Shown: positions 29,700-38,427, counted from the first letter of the stretch. The stretch is 64,000 nucleotides of DNA from Micromonospora rubida (GCF_009908295.1 NZ_JAAALO010000003.1:806001-870000), one strand, 5' to 3'. Numbers and translations: made by a program. Notes: a model not told the origin generated them from the letters alone.

Positions 29700-30023
29700 T
29701 CAGGCCGGCGCGACCCAGGCCTGGTCGGCCAGGCCGGAGATCTCCAGCACCCGCCGGACCTGGCGGGACGGCAGCACGGTCAGCGCGTCCGCGTACCGCT
29801 GGGAGAGCTGGACCACGGCGTGGACCGCGGCGGAGTCGAAGAAGGTGACCGCCAGCAGGTCGAGGGTGACCCGGCTGGCCGGCTCGCGCAGGACGGTCTG
29901 GAGCATCGTGTCGGCCGTGGCCATGTCCACCTCGCCGGAGACCACCACGCGGACATGGTCGCCGTCGGCCTCCGCCCGGGCGGCGAAGACGGGCGTCGCT
30001 CCCCCTTGATCCACGCAGAACAC
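29700..30023 (-). CDS. STAS-domain protein (anti-sigma factor antagonist-like)
   Basis: About 107 residues with a single STAS fold: [20 protein letters not shown], then [20 protein letters not shown] and a C-terminal helix region [17 protein letters not shown]. In SpoIIAA/RsbV proteins the Ser after Asp in D-S-(S/T)-G is phosphorylated; here the motif is DSAAV, with the acceptor Ser kept but the next two positions Ala. It is the obvious candidate substrate of the SpoIIE and RsbW-like domains encoded convergently next door. The start is uncertain: GTG at 30023 is used, and GTG at 30014 is the alternative; neither has a clear ribosome site. Confidence 0.8.
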   Translation of the reverse strand: MFCVDQGGATPVFAARAEADGDHVRVVVSGEVDMATADTMLQTVLREPASRVTLDLLAVTFFDSAAVHAVVQLSQRYADALTVLPSRQVRRVLEISGLADQAWVAPA

Positions 30024-30130
30024 GATGGCACAGCGGAGATTGCCCGGCAACAACCACCCGGACGACGCCGTGGTGGAGGTCACCGCCGTCGCCGGGCACC
30101 GCGCCGGCGTGCCGCGAGTCGGGCCGGCGA

Positions 30131-30136
30131 TAGGCT
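30131..30136 (+). promoter_or_regulatory. -10 element of map, leaderless arrangement
   Basis: TAGGCT seven bases before the ATG at 30144; no Shine-Dalgarno between them. Confidence 0.55.
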
Positions 30137-30143
30137 TGCGCCC

Positions 30144-31001
30144 ATGACCGTCCGTGCGCCGCTGACCCCCGGCACGCTCTCCCCGATGCGACCGGTGCCG
30201 GGTCACATCGTCCGACCGGAGTACGTGGGCAAGAAGCGCCCCCAGGAGTGGCGCGGCTCGCACGTGCAGACCCCGGAGATCATCGAGAGGATGCGGGTCG
30301 CCAGCCGGCTCGCCGCTCAGGCCACCCAGCTCGCCGGGGAGCACTGCAAGCCCGGCGTGACCACCGACGAGATCGACCGGGTGGTGCACGAGTTCCTCTG
30401 CGACCACGGGGCCTACCCGTCGACGCTCGGCTACAAGGGCTTTCCGAAGTCCTGCTGCACCAGCCTCAACGAGGTGATCTGCCACGGCATCCCGGACTCG
30501 ACGGTCCTCGCCGACGGCGACATCATCAACGTCGACGTCACCGCGTACCTCGACGGGGTGCACGGCGACACCGACGCGACCTTCTGCGTGGGGGAGGTCA
30601 GCGAGGAGGCCCGGCTGCTGGTCGAGCGGACCCACCAGGCGATGATGCGGGGGATCAAGGCGGTCGTCCCGGGCCGGCAGATCAACGTGATCGGCCGGGT
30701 CATCGAGTCGTACGCCAAGCGGTTCGGCTACGGCGTGGTCCGCGACTTCACCGGCCACGGCATCGGTGAGTCCTTCCACAGTGGGCTCTACGTGCCGCAC
30801 TACGACAGCCCTCGCCCCACCGACGTGATGGAGCCGGGGATGACCTTCACCATCGAGCCGATGATCACTCTCGGCACCTACCAGTACGACATGTGGGACG
30901 ACGGCTGGACGGTGGTCACGAAGGACCGCAGGTGGACGGCCCAGTTCGAGCACACCATCCTCGTGACCGAGGACGGCCACGAGATCCTGACCCTGCCGTG
31001 A
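30144..31001 (+). CDS. map: Type I methionine aminopeptidase
   Basis: A 285-residue MetAP1. Metal ligands Asp131 ([10 protein letters not shown]), Asp142 (HGDTDATF), His205 ([10 protein letters not shown]), Glu238 (FTIEPM) and Glu269 (QFEHTILVT) are all present. The N-terminal 40-residue extension with [18 protein letters not shown] is typical of the longer actinobacterial MetAP paralogue. It removes the initiator methionine from new proteins in the cytoplasm. The start codon is placed by the -10 hexamer seven bases upstream. The following transporter gene overlaps by GTGA. Confidence 0.95.
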   Translation: MTVRAPLTPGTLSPMRPVPGHIVRPEYVGKKRPQEWRGSHVQTPEIIERMRVASRLAAQATQLAGEHCKPGVTTDEIDRVVHEFLCDHGAYPSTLGYKGFPKSCCTSLNEVICHGIPDSTVLADGDIINVDVTAYLDGVHGDTDATFCVGEVSEEARLLVERTHQAMMRGIKAVVPGRQINVIGRVIESYAKRFGYGVVRDFTGHGIGESFHSGLYVPHYDSPRPTDVMEPGMTFTIEPMITLGTYQYDMWDDGWTVVTKDRRWTAQFEHTILVTEDGHEILTLP

Positions 31002-31711
31002 CCGACACGCCCGCAGCCCTGCGCGAGGCGCACCACGCGGACGTGTCCGGCGGCTGGCTGCGGCCGGCCGTCTTCGGCGCGATGGACGGCCTGGTCACCA
31101 ACATCGCCCTGATCGCGGGCGTCGGCGGCGGTGGGGTGTCGCCGCACAGCATCGTGCTCACCGGCGCAGCCGGCCTGGTCGCCGGGGCCATCTCGATGGG
31201 CCTCGGCGAGTACACCAGCGTCCGGTCGGCCAACGAGCAGGTGGCGGCCGAGGTGGCCAAGGAACGCCGGGAGCTGGAACGGCACCCGGAGGCGGAGGCC
31301 CGCGAGCTGGCCGATGCGTGGGTGGCCCGGGGTCTGCCCCGCGACCTGGCCACCCAGGTCGCCGAGGCGGTGCGGCGCAACCCGGAGGAGGCGCTGCGGG
31401 TGCACGTCCGGGAGGAGTTGGGCGTCGACCCGGACGAACAGCCGAGCCCGTGGGCAGCGGCGATCTCGTCGTTCCTGTGCTTCTCGGTCGGGGCGCTGTT
31501 CCCGCTGCTGCCGTACCTGCTCGGCGCGACCAGCCTGGCGCTTGCGCTGGCCGTCGGCGGGGTCGGGCTGTTCGTGGCCGGGGCGGTCGTCGCCCGGTTC
31601 ACCAACCGCCCCTGGTGGTCCGGCGGCCTGCGGCAACTCCTGCTCGGCGCGGCGGCGGCCGGCGCGACGTACCTGATCGGCGCCCTGATCGGCGTCCAGG
31701 GCGGCCTGTAG
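30998..31711 (+). CDS. VIT1/CCC1-family metal transporter
   Basis: A 237-residue membrane protein. The N-terminal pattern [22 protein letters not shown], followed by a helix with [19 protein letters not shown], is the signature of the vacuolar iron/manganese transporter family; the metal-gating Met and Glu positions in MGLGEY are present. A charged cytoplasmic segment (about 75-145, rich in Glu/Arg) corresponds to the metal-binding domain of VIT1. Three more helices follow. Likely exports Fe2+ or Mn2+ from the cytoplasm. GTG start overlaps the map stop by four bases, so expression is coupled to map, a metalloenzyme gene. Confidence 0.88.
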   Translation: MTDTPAALREAHHADVSGGWLRPAVFGAMDGLVTNIALIAGVGGGGVSPHSIVLTGAAGLVAGAISMGLGEYTSVRSANEQVAAEVAKERRELERHPEAEARELADAWVARGLPRDLATQVAEAVRRNPEEALRVHVREELGVDPDEQPSPWAAAISSFLCFSVGALFPLLPYLLGATSLALALAVGGVGLFVAGAVVARFTNRPWWSGGLRQLLLGAAAAGATYLIGALIGVQGGL

Positions 31712-31729
31712 GCCCGCTTCCCGCCCGCG

Positions 31730-31747
31730 CGGGCGGGCCGGGGCGCG
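31730..31747. terminator. Bidirectional hairpin between convergent genes
   Basis: CCCGCCCGC followed directly by GCGGGCGGG, an 18-bp perfect palindrome between the transporter stop and the end of the nucleotidyltransferase-like gene. Confidence 0.55.
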
Positions 31748-31749
31748 GG

Positions 31750-32460
31750 TCAGCCGGCGAACAGGTCGTCGATGGTGCCGTCGACGGGCCGGCCCCGGGC
31801 GGTCAGCTCCTCGGCCTGCCGGGCCAGCACCGCGCCGACCTCGGTCATGTCCGCCCCGGCCAGGCCGGTACGCCGGATCGCGTCCCCCGGGTCGCGGAAG
31901 TAGGTGCGGCTGAGCAGCCCGTTCACCGTGGCCGCGGCCAGCCGGGCCTCGCCGAGCATCAGCAGCGCCTGGTCCGTCTCGTACCACCCGGCGAGGCGGG
32001 CGGCCCGGGAGTGCGCGGCGCAGCCCCGGTACCACGCCTGCCGGGCGGGATCGGTGAACTCCGCCGGCCGGGCCCGGGCCAGCCGGGCCAGGTGTTCGTC
32101 GCGCAGCGCCGGCAGCCAGCCGGTCGGGTCGTGCACCGGCCGGGTGGTGACGTACCGGTCCGCGGTGAGCGGCCACAGCGCGGTGATCGCCCGAGCCCGG
32201 CGGAGATGCTCGTCGGCGGCGGCGACGCTCAGGTCGACCAGGACGCCGTCCACCCGGCGGGTCGCCGGGGCCGGGCCCGAGCCGGCCCGGTACGTGGCGA
32301 TCAGCAGCCCGACCTCGCCGTCCCCGCCGCCGTCGTCGTCACCGTGGGCGAGCGGGCCGTGCACCGCGACCGCGAGGACGTCGGCCGGGAAGCGCCGCCT
32401 CGCCGCGTCCGCGACCCGCTCCGCCACCGACCACCGGGGATCGTCCTGGTACGGGTCCAC
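31750..32460 (-). CDS. Nucleotidyltransferase-like protein
   Basis: A 236-residue protein with an N-terminal fold reminiscent of kanamycin-type nucleotidyltransferases: VLAVAVHGPLAHGDDDGGGD followed by GEVGLLIATYR, where the usual pattern is GSxAxGxxxxxSDxDLLV. The second metal-binding acidic residue could be Asp in RRVDGVLVDLSVA. The C-terminal half is helical (WYRGCAAHSRAARLAGWYETDQALLML), as in aminoglycoside-nucleotidyltransferase relatives. The first Gly-Ser is Gly-Pro and the SD pair is less clear, so activity is unproven. GTG start with GAGGTGG six bases upstream. Not assigned to resistance. Confidence 0.68.
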   Translation of the reverse strand: MDPYQDDPRWSVAERVADAARRRFPADVLAVAVHGPLAHGDDDGGGDGEVGLLIATYRAGSGPAPATRRVDGVLVDLSVAAADEHLRRARAITALWPLTADRYVTTRPVHDPTGWLPALRDEHLARLARARPAEFTDPARQAWYRGCAAHSRAARLAGWYETDQALLMLGEARLAAATVNGLLSRTYFRDPGDAIRRTGLAGADMTEVGAVLARQAEELTARGRPVDGTIDDLFAG

Positions 32461-32535
32461 GAACCACCTCTGCCTCGCCGACTGCCCGGCGGACCGGCCG
32501 CCGGGAGGGCCGCCGCGACGCCGGCTCCAGCCTAG

Positions 32536-33033
32536 TCACCGGTCGTCGGCGCCGCCCGGACCGCCGCGCCCAACCGGCACCAGCCGGAAGACGCGGATCT
32601 CCCGCCCGCCGGCCCGCTCGACGTACGTCCGGTACGCCGGCCACTCGGTGACCAGCAGCGTCCAGAGCCGGTCGCGTTCCGCGCCGGTGGCCGCCTCGGC
32701 CCGGACCGCCACCCGCCGGCCCTTGACGTCCACCTCCGCCTCGGGGTGCGCGAGCAGGTTCATCGCCCAGCCGGGCTGGTGCTGCTGCCCCCAGTTGGAG
32801 CCGATCACCACGTAGGCGTCGCCGTCCGGGACGTACAGCAGGGGGTTGCTGCGCGGCAGGCCGGAGCGGCGGCCGGTGGTGGTGATGACGAGCGAGGGGA
32901 TCAGGCCGAGCGCTACCACCCGGCCCCGGGTGAGCCGGCCGACCACCCGGTCGGCGGGGACGAGCAGCCGGGCTGCCGCGCCGAACCAGCGGTGGTGGCC
33001 GAGACGACGGGTGAGGCTTCCGAGAGCGGGCAC
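32536..33033 (-). CDS. Deazaflavin (F420)-dependent nitroreductase-family protein
   Basis: A 165-residue split-barrel protein of the DUF385/Ddn family. LVITTTGRRSGLPRSNPLLY followed by VPDGDAYVVIGSNWGQQHQPGWAMNLLAHPEAEVDVKG is the family signature: the GRRSG-R-PL segment contacts the F420 phosphate tail and the GSNWG loop the deazaflavin ring. Such enzymes use reduced F420 to reduce quinones, nitroaromatics or other acceptors. GTG at 33033 is preferred because it gives the common family length; CAGACT lies six bases upstream and could be a leaderless -10. Confidence 0.87.
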   Translation of the reverse strand: MPALGSLTRRLGHHRWFGAAARLLVPADRVVGRLTRGRVVALGLIPSLVITTTGRRSGLPRSNPLLYVPDGDAYVVIGSNWGQQHQPGWAMNLLAHPEAEVDVKGRRVAVRAEAATGAERDRLWTLLVTEWPAYRTYVERAGGREIRVFRLVPVGRGGPGGADDR

Positions 33034-33134
33034 CCGACCAGTCTGCCGCCTCCGGCCCGGGTGCGGCACCCCCGGAGGGCCCGAGGTGGGGGCGGGAACG
33101 TCCCGGCCGCCAGCCCGAACGCCGTACCGGGGCG

Positions 33135-35966
33135 TCAGTCGAGGCGGCGCTCGACGGCCAGCCGGGACCGGGTGAACAGGCCCGCGCCGAGCATAGCCAC
33201 CAGCGGCACCACCACCAGCACCCCCAGGGTGAGCCAGGGCACCACGACCGGGTACGGCTCCTCCACCGGCCAGGCCTCGGCGTACCGGCGGTTCGTGGCG
33301 GCCAGGACGATCAGGGCGGTGCCCAGCCCGGCCGTGATGCCCAGGGCCGAGCCGAGCCCGGCGATCACCCCGGCCTGACAGAGCGACAGCACCCGGCGTA
33401 CCCGGGGGCTGGCGCCCACGGCCGCCAGGGTGGACAGGTCGGCCCGTCCCTCGGCCGCGGCGAGGCCGGTGGCGACGGCCGCCGCGCCGACGGTGATCAG
33501 GCCGGAGGCGATGGCCAGCAGCAGCAGGATCGGCCGCCGGTCGGTGTCCGGGTGCCCGCGCTCGACGACCACCTGCAGCGAGGCGAGGCGCTGCAGCTCG
33601 GCGTCGAAGCGGTCCTGCTGGTCGCGGGTCGGCACCGCGTCGGTGGCCAGGATGTAGCCCTGCTGGCGCGCGGCGAGCCCGACCCGGCTGGCGGCGGCGT
33701 GGGACAGCACGAGCTGGTTCACCCCGGTCTCGCCGTGCAGCACGTACCCGGGCACGGTGGCCCGGACGGTCCCCGTCGACTCCGGTTCGTCGCGGGTCCG
33801 CGTCGCCACGAGGGTGACCCGGCCGTCGAGGACGTAGCGCGGGTCGGTCACCACGGCGCCGCCGGCCCGCAGCACCCGGCGGGCGGCGGCGACCTCCTGC
33901 GGGGCGGCGCCGGTGAGCGCGGCCAACACGTCGCCATCGTCCACCACCGACGACAGCGCGTCGCCGTTGTATCCGCCCGACAGCCGTTCGACGCAGCGTG
34001 GGTCGGCCCGGACGCGCTGCCGGACGGTGGCGTCCCGGAACTGCGACGGCTCGTACGGGCAGGTCTGTCCGGGCGGCAGCTCCGCCTGGACGCCGCACCA
34101 TTCTCCGTCGGGGGTGGCTGCGGGGGTGGCTGGCGTGGCGGGCGCGGCGCAGGCCGGCGCGTCGATCCGGGCCACCGCGCTGGGCGGCAGCTCGGCGGCC
34201 GCGATCTCGGCGACCCGGGCCACCGGCGGCAGCGTCCCGGTCGCGGCGTCGGAGCCGACGATCAGGACGTTGCCGTACGGCAGGCTCGCCCGGTAGGCGG
34301 CCGTCGTCCGCGCGTCGTCGCTGGCCACGTACACGCCGAGGGCGACGCTGCCGGCGACCGCGGCCATCACCGCCGAGATGGCCGGGGCGGCCGAGGCGCG
34401 GTTGCGGCTCGCGTCCCGCAGCGCGACCCGGGGGGCCAGCGGCAGCCAGCGGCCGGCCCGGGCGAGTAACCCGATCAGCGTCGGGGTGGCGAAGACCAGC
34501 CCCAGCTCGCCGAGGATCAGGCCGGCGATGAGCACCGTCGTGCTCTGGGCGGCACCGAGCGCGGCCACCGCCGTGCCGCCCACGGTCAGCACCGCCCCGA
34601 GCAGCGGCCAGCGCCGCCGGTGCGGGGGCGGGGTGCGCCGGCCCGCCAGCCCGGCCACCACGTCCTGGCGGGAGGCGGTCCAGGCCGGCGCGAGCGCCGC
34701 GAGCACCCCGGCCAGCACCGCGACCGCGGCGATTGCCGCCAGCGCGGACGGAAAGATCCGGTACGCCCCGAAGCGTTCCCCGAAGAGGTACTGCTCGGTC
34801 AGGGGCCGGGCGGCGAGCGCGGCGGTGACGCCCAGCGCCAGCCCGGCGGCGGCCCCGGCGCAGCCCAGCACCACCCCGTCGGCCAGCACGACGCGGCGCA
34901 GGTGGGCGGCGTCCCCGCCGGCCACGGCGACCAGGGCCAGGTCCCGCCGTCGGCGACGCACCCCGACGGCGAACGCAGGCCCCACCAGCAGCACGACCTC
35001 CAGCAGGCCGAGGCCGCCGACCAGCACCGCGTTGCTGGCGTCCTCGACGTTCACCGCCGAGCTGAACAGCTCGGCGTCGGCCCCGGGGTGGGGTGCCGGG
35101 GTGCGGGCGACCACCACGATCCCGCGCGCGTTGAGCCGGTCGGTCAGGGCGGGGTCGACGCCGTCCGGCAGGTCGACGAACCACCTTGTCTCGCCCCACG
35201 ACTCGACCGGGGTGCGGGGCGCCGGTGACAGGGCCACCATCGGGCTCAGGCTGTCGGGGAACTCCACCACCCCGACCACGGTCCGGTCGCCCGAGCCGTC
35301 GGCGGGGGCGACCCGGTCGCCGAGCCGGACGTGCAGCTGGCGCAGAGCCGCCGGGTTCAGCCCGATCTCGTCGGCGGCCGTCGGCGGGCGGCCGGCGAGC
35401 TGCCGGGCCTGCCCGCGCAGCGTCGGGTCGGTGAGGTCGAACTGCCGGCCGTTGAGCGTCTCTCGCCGGTTGCCGACGCGTGCCTCGAACCGCACCCACC
35501 ACTGCGCCTCGCCGACCCGGCTGCCGGCCGGGAGCTGGGCGGTCAGCTCGGCGGCGGTGACCGGCCGGTTCCGGTGTCGGACGCCCTCACGCGGGTAGCC
35601 GTTGTCGCCCCAGGCGTCCTGCACCAGCGGGCCGTCCGCCAGCCAGCGCAGCTCCGCGTCGGCGGTGCCGAGCTGGCGGTCGATCCGCTCGGCCCGGGTC
35701 AGCCGGGACATGTCGTAGCTGACGGCGGCGAAGGCCAGTGCCAGCACGGGCAGGGCGATCATCGCGAGCACCAGCGCGGTGCGACCCCGGGCCCGCCCGG
35801 CCTCCCGCCGCGCGATGCGCAGCGCGGCCCGCCAGGAGCGCAGCGCCGCCACGATTCGTCGCGGGCGGGCGCCGCCGTCGATGTCGCCCGTTGGGGCTGG
35901 CGGCGGCACGTGGGCCGGGCGCCGGTCCCGCCGCGACCGGACGGTGGCCGCCCGCTTCGGGCTCAC
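33135..35966 (-). CDS. ABC transporter permease, large FtsX-type
   Basis: A 943-residue permease. N-terminal helix about 62-85 (TALVLAMIALPVLALAFAAVSYD), a long extracytoplasmic domain (about 90-300), then two FtsX-like membrane blocks (about 300-540 and 790-935) with a second extracytoplasmic domain between them that holds several Cys (CAAPATP, WCGVQAELPPGQTCPY, DPRCVERL). This double-FtsX layout is common in actinobacterial exporters linked to PadR regulators. The substrate is unknown; lipids, lipoproteins and peptides are typical for the MacB/FtsX superfamily. Its GTG start overlaps the ATPase stop by four bases. Confidence 0.88.
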   Translation of the reverse strand: MSPKRAATVRSRRDRRPAHVPPPAPTGDIDGGARPRRIVAALRSWRAALRIARREAGRARGRTALVLAMIALPVLALAFAAVSYDMSRLTRAERIDRQLGTADAELRWLADGPLVQDAWGDNGYPREGVRHRNRPVTAAELTAQLPAGSRVGEAQWWVRFEARVGNRRETLNGRQFDLTDPTLRGQARQLAGRPPTAADEIGLNPAALRQLHVRLGDRVAPADGSGDRTVVGVVEFPDSLSPMVALSPAPRTPVESWGETRWFVDLPDGVDPALTDRLNARGIVVVARTPAPHPGADAELFSSAVNVEDASNAVLVGGLGLLEVVLLVGPAFAVGVRRRRRDLALVAVAGGDAAHLRRVVLADGVVLGCAGAAAGLALGVTAALAARPLTEQYLFGERFGAYRIFPSALAAIAAVAVLAGVLAALAPAWTASRQDVVAGLAGRRTPPPHRRRWPLLGAVLTVGGTAVAALGAAQSTTVLIAGLILGELGLVFATPTLIGLLARAGRWLPLAPRVALRDASRNRASAAPAISAVMAAVAGSVALGVYVASDDARTTAAYRASLPYGNVLIVGSDAATGTLPPVARVAEIAAAELPPSAVARIDAPACAAPATPATPAATPDGEWCGVQAELPPGQTCPYEPSQFRDATVRQRVRADPRCVERLSGGYNGDALSSVVDDGDVLAALTGAAPQEVAAARRVLRAGGAVVTDPRYVLDGRVTLVATRTRDEPESTGTVRATVPGYVLHGETGVNQLVLSHAAASRVGLAARQQGYILATDAVPTRDQQDRFDAELQRLASLQVVVERGHPDTDRRPILLLLAIASGLITVGAAAVATGLAAAEGRADLSTLAAVGASPRVRRVLSLCQAGVIAGLGSALGITAGLGTALIVLAATNRRYAEAWPVEEPYPVVVPWLTLGVLVVVPLVAMLGAGLFTRSRLAVERRLD

Positions 35967-36730
35967 CGGCCGCTGCCGGCCAGGAGCTGCTCGACCCCGC
36001 CCAGCGGCGCCGTCGAGTCCACCATGACCCCGTCGCGCAGGAACACCACCCGGTCGGCCCAGGCGGCGTGCCGGGCCTCGTGGGTGACCAGTACGGCGGC
36101 GACGCCCGCGTCGACCCGGCGGCGCAGCAGGCGCAGCACCGCCTCGCCGGTCTGCGAGTCGAGCGCGCCGGTCGGCTCGTCGGCGAGGACGAGCCGTCGC
36201 TCGCCGACCAGGGCCCGGGCGATGGCGACCCGCTGCTGCTGCCCGCCGGACAACTGGTCCGGGAACCGCCCGCCCAGCTCGGTCAGCCCCACCTCGTCGA
36301 GCGCGACCTGGGCAGCCCGCCGCGCCTGGCGCACGCCGACGCCGTCCAGTTCGAGGGGGAGCGCGACGTTCTCGGCGGCGGTGAGGCTGCCCAGCAGGTT
36401 GAGGTTCTGGAAGATGTAGCCGATCCGCCGGCGGCGCACCCGGGCCAGCGCGCGGCGGTCGAGCGCGCCCAGCGGCTGTCCCTCGACGAGGATCTCGCCC
36501 GCGGTCGGCCCGTCGAGCCCGCCGGCCAGGGCGAGCAGGGTGGACTTGCCGGAGCCGGAGGGCCCCATCACGGCGACCAGTTCGCCGGGGCAGACGGTGA
36601 GGCTGACCCCGCGCAGGGCGTGCACGGCGGCCTCGCCGCTGCCGTGGGTGCGGTGGACGTCGCGCAGGTCGAGCACCGCCGCACCGGGCGCGGTGGGGCA
36701 GGCCCTTGGCACGTCGTCCGGTCCGCTCAC
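35963..36730 (-). CDS. ABC transporter ATP-binding protein, MacB/LolD type
   Basis: A 255-residue ATPase. Walker A GPSGSGKST, Q-loop in GYIFQNLNLLGSLTAAENV, signature LSGGQQQRVAIARAL, Walker B LVLADEPTGALDS and H-loop VTHEARHAAW are intact. The NLNLLGSLTAAENVALPLEL stretch is typical of the LolD/MacB/FtsE group that powers FtsX-type permeases, agreeing with the next gene. The GTG start at 36730 overlaps the PadR stop (GTGA), and the stop overlaps the permease start, so padR, ATPase and permease form a tight operon. Confidence 0.93.
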   Translation of the reverse strand: MSGPDDVPRACPTAPGAAVLDLRDVHRTHGSGEAAVHALRGVSLTVCPGELVAVMGPSGSGKSTLLALAGGLDGPTAGEILVEGQPLGALDRRALARVRRRRIGYIFQNLNLLGSLTAAENVALPLELDGVGVRQARRAAQVALDEVGLTELGGRFPDQLSGGQQQRVAIARALVGERRLVLADEPTGALDSQTGEAVLRLLRRRVDAGVAAVLVTHEARHAAWADRVVFLRDGVMVDSTAPLGGVEQLLAGSGR

Positions 36731-37362
36731 CGCCGTGCCTCCTCGCCGTCCCGACCAGCCGTGTCCGTCGGCCAACCGGCCTCCCCCGGCCGACCGGCCT
36801 CCCCCGGCCGACCGGCCTCCCCCGGCCGACCGTCGGGCCCCGGTCCCGGCCGGTACCGCACGAGGCTCGTCTCGCAGTGGTCCAGCCAGCGGACCTCCGC
36901 CTCGGCCTGGAACACCATCGCGTCCAGCACCAGCCGCCAGGGCAGGTCCTCGGGGCGGTCGCTGGCGTACTTCAACCGGGTCAACTCCTGGAGGGTCCGC
37001 ATGGTGGCGGTGCGCTGGGTCTGCACCACCGACCGCACGTCCACGCCGGGCGTGGTCAGCGCGAGGGCCAGCTTGATGGCCAGCTCGTCGCGGGGCCGGT
37101 CGGCCCGACTGAGCGGGGTCGCGAACCACAGCGCCAGGTCCGCCCGCCCGGCGTCGGTGATCTCGTACGGCCGCTGCCCGCCCTCGTTCTCCGGCAGTGG
37201 GCGCACCAGCCCGTCCCGTTCCAGCCGGGACAGGGTGGTGTAGACCTGCCCGATGTTTAGCGGCCAGGTCGAGCCGGTCGACTCCTCGAACGAGGCCCGG
37301 AGCTGGTAGCCGTACATCTGGCCGCGTTCGAGCAGCGCGAGCAGGCCGTGACGGATGGACAT
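36727..37362 (-). CDS. PadR-family transcriptional regulator
   Basis: A 211-residue regulator. N-terminal winged helix: LLALLERGQMYGYQLRASFE, WPLNIGQVYTTLSRLERDGL and RPYEITDAGRADLALW are characteristic PadR motifs; the C-terminal helical half (about 90-165) is the dimer arm of the longer PadR-s1/Vir type. The tail has three GEAGRP-type hexapeptide repeats from an 18-bp DNA tandem repeat, probably disordered. First gene of the padR-ABC exporter operon, so likely an autorepressor released by the exported compound or a related stress. A palindrome lies directly upstream. Confidence 0.92.
   Translation of the reverse strand: MSIRHGLLALLERGQMYGYQLRASFEESTGSTWPLNIGQVYTTLSRLERDGLVRPLPENEGGQRPYEITDAGRADLALWFATPLSRADRPRDELAIKLALALTTPGVDVRSVVQTQRTATMRTLQELTRLKYASDRPEDLPWRLVLDAMVFQAEAEVRWLDHCETSLVRYRPGPGPDGRPGEAGRPGEAGRPGEAGWPTDTAGRDGEEARR
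36781..36834 (-). repeat. Three 18-bp tandem repeats in the padR 3' end
   Basis: Units of CTCCCCCGGCCGACCGGC (plus-strand reading) at 36781, 36799 and 36817, in frame and encoding GEAGRP-type repeats in the regulator tail. Confidence 0.85.
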
Positions 37363-37376
37363 GGCTCCGGAGTATG

Positions 37377-37389
37377 CATACCTGGTATG
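37377..37389. promoter_or_regulatory. Probable PadR operator
   Basis: CATACC-T-GGTATG, a perfect 6-1-6 palindrome beginning 15 bases upstream of the padR ATG, within an A/T-rich TATGCATACC stretch that could also supply the -10 hexamer. Position fits autorepression. Confidence 0.6.
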
Positions 37390-37453
37390 TCACCCGCAAC
37401 CGGGGGTGACGGCCGGCGGTCGCCCGGTGAGCGGCGAAACGCTCCGTGGCCGG

Positions 37454-37903
37454 TCAGTCGGGGCGGCCGGGAAACGCGACGGTGACCGGATTCACCCCCG
37501 CGGTGCGGCGCCAGCGGGTGGCCCGCACCGCGCAGTCGGTCAGCGCCGCGAGGGCTCGGTTGCGGTCCGCGCCGGTGGTGTGCGGCAGCGCCGCCCGCCA
37601 GAACGCGGCGGTACGCTCCTCCACCTCGACCGCCAGCCGCAGCGCGCTGGCCGCGTCGGTCACCGGGAAGGGCAGCGCGTACCCGGCCTTGTCGGCGGGG
37701 GCCGGGTCGCCGGCCGCGCTGAGCTGGAGCACCAGCGCGTCGCGTCTGGCCCGGTGCGCCGCCTCGGCCCGGCGGGCGGCCGTGCGGGCGGCGTCGGTGA
37801 GCCGGACCCCGATCGGCGCGTACGCGAAGATCGCGGCGTACTCGGCGGCGAGCGCGTCGGCCAGCGCCTGGGCCGGCCCGGACGGTGTCTGTCGACGGAT
37901 CAC
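37454..37903 (-). CDS. DUF4439 ferritin-like protein
   Basis: A 149-residue all-helical protein: LADALAAEYAAIFAYAPIGV, then AARRAEAAHRARRDALVLQL and ALRLAVEVEERTAAFWRAAL correspond to the four-helix ferritin-like DUF4439 domain, with Glu, His and Glu residues where ferritin-like proteins place metal ligands. No catalytic role is established for the family. The GTG start overlaps the stop of the upstream lipoprotein by four bases, so the two are translated together and may form a complex or pair at the membrane. Confidence 0.82.
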   Translation of the reverse strand: MIRRQTPSGPAQALADALAAEYAAIFAYAPIGVRLTDAARTAARRAEAAHRARRDALVLQLSAAGDPAPADKAGYALPFPVTDAASALRLAVEVEERTAAFWRAALPHTTGADRNRALAALTDCAVRATRWRRTAGVNPVTVAFPGRPD

Positions 37904-38427
37904 TTCAGTGCCTCCACGTGGGTGGCCCGGGCGGCGGCGATCGAGCCGAGCAGCGCCGCCCGCTCGGCCGGCGCCCCGGCGCAGAGCTTCGCGGCCGACT
38001 CGCGCCCGCGCTGCTCCGCCTCGCGCAGGCCGGTCAGCGTCGCCCTCCGGTCGCCGCCGGCGCTGGCCCCGGCCGACGGCGTGCCCGAGGACGCGGACGC
38101 CGGGCGGCCGAACAGCTTCGCCAGTTCTGCCGCGTGCGCCTCGTGGGCCTCGGCGATCGGGGTGAGCGTCTTGGTCAGGCCCGGGTCGGCGGCCAGCGCG
38201 GCGCGGTGCCGGGCGGCCAGCTCGCGCGCCTCGGCGGCGAGGGGTTCGAGCGGGTCGGGGGCCGGGTCCGGCTCGTCGCCGTCGAAAAGATCACAGCCGG
38301 TCAGCGGCCCGGTGGCGCCGCCGAGTGCCAGCAGCGCGCCGACCCGCAGCAGGTTTCGCCGGGAATGTCCTGGTCCCCGGTCGTGCTGTCTCGTTCTGCC
38401 CTTCGCCACCGGGCAAGTCAACACCAT
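37900..38427 (-). CDS. Tat-exported lipoprotein, helical
   Basis: About 175 residues. The N-terminus has a twin-arginine signal SRRNLLRVGALLALGGATGP ending in the lipobox LTGC, so the protein should be Tat-exported and lipid-anchored at Cys45. The mature part is helical and Ala/Glu/His-rich (ELAARHRAALAADPGLTKTL, AEAHEAHAAELAKLF, ATHVEALK) with an Ala/Ser/Gly linker about 108-122; it resembles a ferritin-like bundle. No named family beyond lipoprotein. The start is uncertain: ATG at 38427 is used, and a GTG seven codons downstream is an alternative. Confidence 0.75.
   Translation of the reverse strand: MVLTCPVAKGRTRQHDRGPGHSRRNLLRVGALLALGGATGPLTGCDLFDGDEPDPAPDPLEPLAAEARELAARHRAALAADPGLTKTLTPIAEAHEAHAAELAKLFGRPASASSGTPSAGASAGGDRRATLTGLREAEQRGRESAAKLCAGAPAERAALLGSIAAARATHVEALK

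Noticed and set aside
31750..32460. Aminoglycoside resistance nucleotidyltransferase
   Set aside because: The nucleotide-binding motif is degenerate (HGPLAHG, weak second Asp), so a resistance call is not supportable.
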